Below, piece after piece: positions 34,642 to 44,400 of a stretch of 64,000 nucleotides of DNA (position 1 is its first letter; each line of letters starts with the position of its first letter). Made by a program: the position numbers and the translations under genes. The notes beneath the pieces are model-generated. The model saw only the letters and a list, made by a program, of their open reading frames with translations. It was not told where the DNA came from and ran no database searches. This DNA is from Polytrichum commune (lineage: Eukaryota > Streptophyta > Polytrichopsida > Polytrichales > Polytrichaceae), in NCBI GenBank assembly GCA_950295325.1, contig OX485806.1, positions 3,286,001-3,350,000 of the forward strand, read 5' to 3'.

Positions 34642-35300
34642 TATTGCTCTTCTGTGCGAAGCAAAATCAGCTGAAAAATTGCACTAAGGTTTGTAAGGAT
34701 AGTCAGCTTACGTTTCGCAGTTTGAGTCCACACAAACTTGAAAATCTCCTGAAGCGTGTCCTGCATGAAATCCAAACCACAATCGAGGAAAGTGGACACA
34801 ACAATCAGATTAGGTCAAATATGTACTCAAACCTCCAGAAGCTCCAAAAGCTCCAGAACCTCCAGAACCTTTGCAATTCCTCAATCATTGATTGATTCTC
34901 TTCAATGCATCGGATAGCATTTCATCAGAGACAAAAGGATATAGAGAATTTTAGGAATTGTGCACTCATACCAGACTCTCGACATCCAAACTGCAATTCT
35001 CGAGCACTTCCGTAGAGGCGATGATCATGCACAGATGAGTGAGATAGGTGACAAGAAAAACAATTGAAATAAGAAATCAGATCGCTTGAAACACATCTAA
35101 TGCCAAACGGAAGAGTGAATCACCGGTTGGAACGAGTGTGTGAAATTCTCCATGGCATTGCATGAAGAAATTCCGTGAACTTGAAGCCTCCGAAAGACCT
35201 CTGGAGTTCCTGGAGACTAGACACAAGACCTGCTAGGATGGATGTCGCTGTTTGTATGGATGAATGTAACACAAATGAAGTCGCCCATAGTGGATGAACC
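34642..35300. other. Gene-poor stretch with a short tandem repeat
   Basis: The plus-strand frame 34599-34895 begins inside the MITE end and finishes in a short AGCTCCAGAAC-type repeat around 34835-34870 that encodes LQKLQNLQNL. It has no domain, and I do not treat it as a gene. Confidence 0.45.
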
Positions 35301-35304
35301 TGCC

Positions 35305-35550
35305 CCTTAAGGTAGACATTCCTAATTCGGTTACTTGTCTTATAAAGACACCAATATTTAAATGGTATGTGGTTATGTGTGGTCCAAAGAACCGATACCA
35401 AAAAAGTATCATATGTTTAAAAGAGCTTGGATTACAAGCTCAAAATATGGTAACTATTCTAAGTTCAATAGTCAACATAATTGGGGGATCAATAGATAAT
35501 TCAACCATTTACCGAGCACAAGGATCTTCACTTTGAGAAGTGTATATCAC
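35305..35550 (+). repeat. Dispersed repeat R1, well-preserved copy
   Basis: Runs from GGTAGACATTCCTAATTCGG through AATGGTATGTGGTTATGTGT, a CATATGTTTAAAAGAG block, GCTCAAAATATGGTAACTAT and an AGGATCTTCACTTTGAG block. Useful as the uninterrupted reference for the split copy at 4068-4960. Confidence 0.7.
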
Positions 35551-35634
35551 ATAGTATACTCAAAACTTATCCAAGAGGTCATAATTTTTTATATTGTCAA
35601 GGTCATTTCCTGCTATGACTAAATAGTGCACTAA

Positions 35635-36385
35635 ATATGATATTTAGTGTCACCAATTCTAATTGTCTTGCTCAATACCAATTGTAAACTGCGGTGTAGT
35701 GTCACCAACACTAAATGTTAACCCAACATTATTTGTCATTCCTTAATATTTTATTTTATTTTGGGGGGGGATTATAGATTTACAGTGTTGCAATAACTAT
35801 CACTTACCAAGTGTTTTTTCATCCAAATTCAATCATTCATGACAATATTTCATCACAAGTTGTTGACAAGAGCAGGTAGGGTTTTGGCCAATGGATGAGC
35901 TCATCCTTCATCCATGACAATATTTGTAAACATATTCATAAGAAGTGTCATCCAAAAAGCGACCACCATGTCATTAAATACGACATGACACTAAATATTG
36001 TATTTAGTGTTACCAATTCTATTTGTCTTGCTCAATACTAATTGTGAATTGCATGTGTAGTGTCACCAATACTAACTATAAGCCTAACATTATTTGTCAT
36101 TGCTCACAAATTTTTTTGGTCATTACAGATTTCCAATGTTGCATGTGTTGTCACTTACAAAGTGATTTTTCATCTAAATTTCAGTCATCCATGGCAATAA
36201 TTTAACATGGAAATCTTAGGATGAAAAATATACCAAACTTTGTTTCAATGCATGGCATTTGGATGAATTAAAAGTAAGTTGGGATGACAACATTTATAAA
36301 CTCATCCATATGGAATGCCATTAGAAGAATCACCACAATGACATAAAATACCATATGACACTCAATACAATATTTAGTGTAGTCG
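35635..36385 (+). repeat. Two adjacent copies of an ATTTAGTGT-ended repeat
   Basis: Copy 1 (about 35635-35990) and copy 2 (about 35990-36385) share GACACTAAATATTGTATT-type borders, CAATTCTAATTGTCTTGCTC, a TAGTGTCACCAA block and CAACATTATTTGTCATT. ATTTAGTGTCACC at the borders recalls the ACCGTTTATGG MITE family termini, so it may be a distant relative. Confidence 0.6.
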
Positions 36386-36389
36386 ATTT

Positions 36390-38600
36390 TAAAAAATACT
36401 TTCCAAATAATGAAAAACTATAAGTTTGACCAAAGGATGATCGTTGTATTTGATAAACACACACCTTGTACCAAAGGTAATTGCTTTATAAATTTGTGGA
36501 CAATAATACTTCATCCCAACTAGATCCCATCACTCTAATGTGAAGATATTTGAAATTGATGACGACATGAAATCAACTTTAAAATAAAAATTATAGACAA
36601 AGTCACGATGTTTCACCAAAGAACGATATTTGCAATAATTATAACTCCCTAGCTCTCACCTCCTTACACGACCACAACCACAACAATTTACACTTTACAA
36701 GTACCTAGGTTTAGTTGTTGACGTAACAAGTTGAATATTAAGTCTTTTGGATTACGATTGTTAATTAGGGAAAACTAGACCATGCACAATCCATTATTAT
36801 AACATGTTGAATTATATTGTAGGATCATCCAGTATGATTTGTAGAGACGATCTTCAAGTAATCGTTTTGATTAAATTCTTAATTTCAATTAACAAATTAA
36901 TTATGATTATCATCAAATTGGTGTTTGTTTTAAATCATGCTTTAGTATCATAACATTCAAAAAATGATTGAGCATTCACATGTCTCTCATGAAACTTAGG
37001 TTTAAACATGGTATTCATGAAAACTTCACATGGCACATAGAAATATCACATACGTTGTTCTCTCGAATACAAGGAAGGCCAGCTTGAACTAGTCTTTGAA
37101 GACAACTATTGCCAACTATACAAGTTTTTGTCAACTACAATTTTTTCCAAAGTTCAAGTGCACTTCACAAGACTAGAAATTGAGTCGGCCTTGAAAAATA
37201 AATGTCACATGTGAATGTGACATTTTATGAATACCATGTTTATATTGAAAGTGAATTGACATATTTGTCTATAGAATTGTGGTGATAAAAAAATTTGGAT
37301 TTTGAAAATATGTCCAGTTTTGTTTAGACATGACTTGTTACCCTATGTGCATGTTAGTTTCAAACATGATTGACTCTACCCATGAAAGCCTAAATTTTGA
37401 AGTGCCACATGACATGTTGCCATTGGTTAAGAATACTTTTACATCATGTGTGGCACCTCAAACATTATTTAATTCATCACATGGATGTTTGACAACTAAT
37501 TGCTATGTATGATGTACACATTCACATGTCTCCCATGGGGGTTGGTGGAGCTTTCATTAAAATCACACATCAAGTGCATGAGTCACCTTCAAATTAATAC
37601 CCCTTGATATACACTTTATGGGTGGACAAATAGAAAGGAATGTACATACAAAAGTATACCTAAGAAATAGCATGAAGTATATGTTTCGTAAGAATAACAT
37701 AAGAAGATAATACCATAACCTATGTACATGAAAACAACTTGCGAAAAATAGGCCTCCAATATTTAAGGCAAGAATACTTCATTTCATATTACATCCCAAG
37801 TGGTAGATTTCTTCCCAGTTTCTCTTACTAATCAAGGCATAATCTAGAGCCCCCCCCCCTCCCACACACACACACCAACTTTCAAAACCAAACCCCCAAA
37901 CCCTAGAGTGTTGAGGTAGGCCATCCATAGATCAAATGAAATATGAAGGTGTTAGATGATTATCTCCATCTTAAGCCTCACCTTACTTTTTATATTCTCG
38001 TATATATGCATGCCTTTGTTGCAAATTTACGCATGGGCTCTAGTGTGCCATAGGGCATGATAAAGAGAGAAACGACACCAACCATTGGTATTGGCGTAAA
38101 TGAAGGCATACTTCGCCTTGATAATAGCCACGAGCTCATATGTGAACTCAAAGTGGGATTACTGAGCAGGGCTATGAGACAAGTGTTATTGCCTCCTATC
38201 GGAGGTGGTCCCTATAGTGGCAAATGACATGGGCACTGTAGGCCCGGTTGGGGGGGGGGGGGGGGTATAAGTTCTATTTGCTAGTGTTGTGTATCTCAAG
38301 CGTGAATGTTACAAGGGCATGTAGTCTTGGCTCACTGTGGCATATGTTGGCTTTATTTCCTAGGGGTGACTCATGAGGGTTTGGCTATCCCTTTATCTGG
38401 GCTATTTTTGTGGATTTGGGCAACATGTTGTAAGATTCATTATTAGGATTTTGTTGTTTGTATTTGTTTAGGTGGGGAATACTAGTGGCTAGTAATTTAT
38501 CAGTTTTTGTTTATTGAGCGTGAGTAGTGTAAGGTATTTGATAGATATCCAGTGGATTTGTTGCATGCATGTGTGTATGGGCATTAAAGGTATGTAGCAT
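36390..38600. other. Gene-poor stretch
   Basis: Very AT-rich to about 37800, then mixed. A C-run (about 37848-37860) followed by a CA repeat, and a long G-run near 38250-38266, are the only simple features. No gene recognised. Confidence 0.5.
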
Positions 38601-38619
38601 TATTCAAAGAGGTTGGTGA

Positions 38620-39360
38620 CGTAGTTTGTGTGTATACCTCCTCAGATGCATGTTGTGAGGACAGTGAGTGTTACATATTGTCATGCATCTTCTAGTGTGT
38701 CCACCAAAGGGTGGTGTTTTAGTTTTTTAGCGCTTTTAGTTTTGATTTTTTTTTTTAATTTTCTTTGTTGGGTGCTAAGGGTGGGATCATGGTCTTGGCA
38801 GACTATGAATTCAATGGATTGTAGGCTTGAGTTTTGGGTGGTGTAGTGCGTGGTTTTCTATGGGGAGGTGGTGGTGATGACAATGATGTCAATTCAAAAT
38901 CTGGCAAAGCATCAACATGGTCTTGTGGTGCAGAGGCACATGTATAGCCGTGGAGGGATTGTGTTATCAGGGGGGTTTTCCAGGTGGGTAGTTGGTATGG
39001 TGTTGGAGGTGTTGAAGTGGTATTTGTAGTTATCCCGTTCAAGCCAACGGAGTAGGGGTTTGAGAAAAACTAGGAAGTAGGTAGGGACTGAGGGTGTTTT
39101 CTTGTATGGTGCTTCTTGTTAAGGGTATGTGTTGGTTTTCCTGAAGTAGGGCACCAAGAAAGTGGAAGAAGCATGTGTGTAGTTGTTCCCAATGAGGCTT
39201 ATGACATCATTGGGGTAGCCTAAATCTTCCATAATGGCTAGCAGGCGTAGGTGGTCTATGGAACTGAAGGCATTTTTAAAGTCAATATATAAGTTGTATA
39301 TATCTTTGTAGGCTTCTTGTTGGCCAGCTTTGCCTAATGTGGCAAGGTCTTGGAGCCGCC
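38620..39360 (-). pseudogene. Degenerate LINE with reverse-transcriptase motifs A and B
   Basis: Minus strand, about 39345-39060: YIDFKNAFSSIDHLRLLAIM is RT motif A (Y-x-D-F-x-x-A-F), followed by DLGYPNDVISLIGNNY. Then STIQENTLSPYL and, after a frameshift, FLKPLLRWLE form motif B (G-T-I-Q-G-D-T-L-S-P-Y-L in intact elements). The YADD motif is not recognisable. The next coding-like stretch (38803-39042 and other frames) reads PPDNTIPPRLY and may be the C-terminal region, implying an internal deletion. Inactive. Confidence 0.75.
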
Positions 39361-39674
39361 ATTTCTACCCCCTAAAATCTTTCATTAAATTTTTATTATA
39401 TCAATATTTTTTTGTCATGGGCCCTTGCCTTTTTCTACTAGACCATCTTTTTTTGCCTCTCCCACCGCAAAACCCATTGGACCAAGTTAGTGGATAATGT
39501 AGGCCTTCAAATATGTTTTTTGGGGACCTCAGACTTCATGGTCACTATAATATTTTTTCCTTGGTGTAAACCAAAGTGCTCTTGGGATGAGTTCAACAAC
39601 CAATCACAAATTTTACAAGGCTTTGGGACGACTTCATGGTCCATGGTGTAAACAACTCATCAGTATTTGTGTCG

Positions 39675-39765
39675 GAAGGAATCGAACCTGGGACTTGACA
39701 AAGAGTATTTGCAAGGAAAAGAATCGAACCTAGTATTTGACAAAGAGTATTTGCAAATCAGAAGA
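39675..39765 (+). repeat. Short tandem duplication with B-box-like sequence
   Basis: GAATCGAACCT(G)..., GACAAAGAGTATTTGCAA occurs twice in about 90 bp. On the minus strand it contains GGTTCGATTCC, a pol III B-box core, so it may be a fragment of a tRNA-derived SINE; no A-box is evident. Confidence 0.45.
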
Positions 39766-39799
39766 ATCACATGTTGTTGCAAGGTAGTTACATAAGTAA

Positions 39800-40470
39800 C
39801 CATCATTGTCTCATGTTACAATGAAATAAAATTGATTTTTGAGTCCAGGTAGGCAAAAAACTTATGGGACTAAAAGTGCATGAGGATGGTGTAAAATTGG
39901 CTGATTCCCCAGAGTGGCGGAGTGCAGTAGCCTCCATGATATAGAGGCTAATATTATCTCGATCGTCCAATCGAACAAAAGACTTGAGCATCCCTAATAC
40001 TAACTACATTCTCAAATAATGATTGGATCTTATCTCTAATGAAATTGTATTATATAGGGGACATTCCAACACAAAGAGTGCCTCATTTTTAGTTACATTA
40101 TGAGAGCATAAGTGGCATAATCTATTATCTCTAGAGGTAGGGATCGTGGACCACCGGAATCCAGTTTCAATGGCAAGCTTATTTCGAGGTGCGGTAAGCA
40201 ACAATGATCTTGCGTTGTGGTGGTACTATCAATGGTTGCTTCAAATATAATTCACATTCGTACTTGAGAATTTCCTTGAGGGGGAGGTAATCTAGTTTCT
40301 TCTCTTGAGAGATGGAAAGAGTTCCACTCTTTAACAAGAAAAACCTCCTTGAGATCATCAAATGTGAGTTTTGATGGTGTTAGGTTATCTTGCTTTTCCC
40401 AACGAGATAGACTCCATGATGCCTCCCACATGGTTGTCGATTTGTGCTAGGTGTCAAATCCTTGTTTGGC
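39800..40470 (-). pseudogene. LINE 3' region with zinc-knuckle (family L2), minus-strand copy
   Basis: Three minus-strand frames (40179-40361, 40004-40204, 39803-39991) read as one protein after frameshifts. RLCHLCSHNVTKNEALFVLE then C-P-L-Y-N shows the C-x2-C and downstream F-x3-C of a zf-RVT region. It matches the copy at 24280-24893, including the 3' AAAATCAATTTTATTTCATT. Inactive. Confidence 0.65.
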
Positions 40471-40554
40471 AAGATGTTCGTGTTTGTATTCGTATTTGAG
40501 AATATCTTGGTGATCTGTTGCCACTGGCAACGTTCACGATTCCATCATCAGGAG

Positions 40555-41392
40555 TGTTGTGGATAAAAATTCACATGCATCCTTGCAATTGTGATGAGTA
40601 CTGGAGTTGATTGGAAAATGCGGCGGAAGATTCCTTCAAAATGGAGCACTGCCATTCTGTCCACCCACCTGCAACGGAACCTTCACTTTACTGTCTCGCC
40701 ATGGAAATAAGTGTTGGGCTGTTGCTGCTCGCTCAGATACACGTGCTGTTGTTGCTTGCTAGCTAGCTGCTGTTCGGTATTCGTCTGTGTCCTGATTAAT
40801 ATATTCCAAAGATCTGCACAGAGTTGTTGTGATGATCGATCGAGTAATTTTCTGATTCTATTCTGAGCTTCCTCGCACATTCTTACCAGTATGGGACAGC
40901 ACAGGCAAGGCTGTTAAGGTTGTGGACGATAACCTAGGCTTAATGGAGGTGATCCGCCATAAAGCAGCTCGGTGAAGGTTTGTTGTGAATAAATTCACAT
41001 GCATCCTTGCATTGTGATGAGTACTGGAAGTGATTGGGAAATGCAGCGGAAGATTCATCTCAAAAAGGAGTGCCAAATCACAGAATGCCATCTACGCTAA
41101 CCTCTACTTTATCTCGTCATGGAATACTTGTTGTACCACTGCTGCTCGCTCACATGTGCTGTGGCTAGGCTGCTGTCCGGTGCTCGTCTGTGTACCAAGT
41201 ATTCCAGAGGTCTGCACAGAATTGTTGTGATGATGATCGATCGAGTGATATCCTGATCTATTCTGAGCTTCCACGCACATGCCTGTCAATATGGGGCATC
41301 ACAGGCAAGGGTGATATGAATGTGAATGTTATGTTCAATGGAGGCTCAGATCACCCATAGAGACGAAGCTCGGTGAGAGTTTATTGTTGTTA
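40555..41392 (+). repeat. Tandem duplication (about 426 bp twice) directly upstream of the glycosyltransferase
   Basis: Unit 1 is about 40555-40980 and unit 2 about 40981-41392. Both run through TTCACATGCATCCTTGCA, GATGAGTACTGGA, a TGCTGCTCGCTCA block, ATATTCCA/AGTATTCCA..GATCTGCACAGA, TTGTTGTGATGATCGATCGA, TTCTGAGCTTCC and AGCTCGGTGA. Unit 2 ends 40 bp before the start codon, so the duplication covers the presumptive promoter and 5' UTR. Short frames in both units are non-coding. Confidence 0.85.
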
Positions 41393-41430
41393 TTGTAGTT
41401 GTGTTCAATTGCTCACTTTATTTGGAAGCT

Positions 41431-44400
41431 ATGGAAAGTGCTGCATCGGCCTGCTTCAAGGATCACATGAAATGCCGACCTCATGTGGTGCTCATCCCTA
41501 TCCCACCTCCTGGTCACTCGCAGCCATCCGTGCAACTTGCGAAGAAGCTGGCCAAATCTGGGGCGGTGGTCACAATTGTGAGTTCGGACCTTCACATTGA
41601 GGAGCTGAAGGCGATTAGGTCAAAGAATTCTGCAAGCCTGCATCCGAAGATACGGCTTGTGGGGCTCCAAGACGGAACTACACTTTCGAGCACTACTTAT
41701 TTGGATGTGGTAATGGGGGAGCCAACGGTGGAGGCACGGCTCTCGGAGCTTCTGGAGTCTGTTCTTCGAGAGATGTTGATGATGCCTGCAGATAATAATA
41801 TTGCTGCTGATGCTGATAATGAGTATGATGATGTTGTTGGTGCTCCTTGTTGTGTCATCTCCGACTTTCTTGCCCTCGGCTGGGTGCACATCCCTACATC
41901 TAAGCTTCAATTAGAATGCCATGTGATTTATGCGTCCCCTGCCAACATCCTCAGCTTCCTTTTTCAGGTATATATTTCTTTCCTGTAACCTACCCCCTGG
42001 AGCTCGAATGTGCCTCAATGCAACCGATTCGTTCGTTGTGGTCACCAATAGTTTTCTACAGTTTCTCATTCCAATCGCGGGTTGTAGAATGAGAAACTGT
42101 AGAAAACAGATTGAATGCATTATAGTGTAGTTGAAGAGGGAACCTGACCTCACCGATCGTCCCTCCTAGCGGTACATACCGTGGAGTGAAGACAGACAAT
42201 ATGTGGATTCTAGTGGACAGTTTGTCTAGGAGTAACTGTCTCCTACAAATCCTCTCCCATCGTTTGCTCGTGAACTTTTCTTCCAGTGTCTCATAGTAAG
42301 GTCGATGTGCCTAAATCTAATACAACAATAATCTGGACACCAGTATTTGAGTGATATGTGATTAGGTGTGATCTAAGAACTAACACCAGAAAGGACATGT
42401 GTTTAAAAGAGATGAACAACGGGTAAAATATGTGCTAATCATTGTAGGCTCATTAGTAGTCAACATGATTGGGAAAACCTATATGACTACTTAATGAGCA
42501 CGAGAATCTTCAGTTTGATTACGAGGCAATTGTCTAAGGGCATGACTTAGATTTGCTTATTTATCATCTTGCACTAATTGTGTGTTGCATATCCTATGAG
42601 AAGTGGGTGCAGAAAGAAAATTATCCATCTACCTCAACTTCAACAAAAATGAACAGTAAGAAATCTTGTAGTATTGTAGTTGGGTAAGTAGGAGTGGATG
42701 TGGTTGTGATGGTTGTCATCAACGCACCTTTGCCTCCTTATCTGTCCAAAACGGAACCAGAGAAAGTTGTCTACAACCATCCATTGTGTGTATGTGCACA
42801 TTGGATTGATTTAACTAATGAGGATATGGCATGTATCCATGGCAGGTCGAAAGGCTTACGAAGGAAGGGCGAGTACCGGTGACGCAGGCTAACCAGTGGC
42901 AGCCAATTAGTTGCATCCCAGGGTGCCCGCCTCTCAATCCATTGGACCTACCAAAGGTTTTTCATGGCGATGTTCCTTCGCACCGATCGGGCTTCGTGAA
43001 TCGCCATGTCCAAGCATTGCGTCATGCTTCGGTGGCTCTGCTGAACACATTTGAGGAGATTGAAGCAGATGTTCTTCACATCCTTCGAACTGAAGTGATT
43101 GGATCCTGCCCATCTGCTGCCAAGGTAGGTAATCATGTTCACTAACTCTGGAAGTAGTAGTAGTCTCAGAAAATGGGAGTTGAGTTTTGACATTTCTCAT
43201 TTTTACCTAAGCTCAAATTGCTTTCAGAAGTGAATGAGATGTCTAGGTTTGAGGACTTGTAATGGAAAGATTGATCAGAGAGGGGTTTCAGGCTGTGGAG
43301 TTGACAAGCAAATTTGAATCTTGGTGTCTCACAGTTTGAAGTCATGGGGACAGCATGCATTAATCTGCGAGTTGTGGAAGCATTGGCACACTTGACATCA
43401 TCGAGTGACCTGCTTATCTTCATTTGCAGATTGCTGGAATCTGAAATGTCTAAGTTAGCCCAATCAAGAAAAGGTCTCAAGTGACCTCAAACATTCTAGA
43501 TGAGAAACTTAAGCTTTAGAGTAGATGCACGAACAACTGAGTGTTTGGTGTTGTAGTATCTTGACAACTTGAACTGCATCCATTCATCTGCGAGTTGTGT
43601 CCAGCATTGACCTGCTTATCTCCATTTGCAGATGCGCAACATCTTTGCAATTGGGCCTTTGATTGTGTCGGAGGAAATAGAGTGCTGCAGGAATGGTGAA
43701 AATGGGAATGTTGTTGAGAGCGATCAACTGATGCATAGCCATGTCTTAAGAAATGAGGAGAATCCATGTTTGCAGTGGCTCAACACCCAGGCTCCTGATT
43801 CAGTTCTCTATGTGGCCTTTGGAAGCGCACGTTCTACGTTCACAAATACACAACTTTACGAGCTGGCGGAGGGCTTGGAGGCCAGCAGGCAACCATTCTT
43901 GTGGATTTTGAAGACCCCCGGGGAAGCTTCCTCGCCATCAATGCAGGCTCCTCAGCATTCAATGTCCGAATTGCTCCCACCTGGTAAGCAATTGACCAGC
44001 TTCAAAGTGCTCATGTTCCTCCGCTTTGTCTACTCTGGGTCTACTCTACTACACAACCCTTCCACCTGGTAAGCTATCAAATGTCAGTTTGCTCATCCTC
44101 CCCTTTGTCTGCTCCATTACATAACCCTCAGCAAGCACCAACCACTTCACTACTAAACCTTTTTGACTTGGAATTTGTGGAGCTGTATTTTCATTACCGA
44201 ATTCTTGTGTCAACTCTTAAATATTGCCTGCTTCAAGCAGTGTCTGAATTCTCTCCACCTGGTAAGTGATTGCTGGTCAACTTGCTCATCCTCCCATTTG
44301 TCTTCTCCACTACATAACCTTAAGCTAGCATGAACAGCTTCACTACTTACCTTTTGACTAGGAATTTCCCGAGCTGTATCTTCATTGCGAAATTTTTGTG

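Noticed and set aside
41401-41430. GTG start extending the UGT by ten residues
   Set aside because: Plant genes normally start at ATG, and ATG 41431 gives the usual spacing to the PPPGHSQP motif.
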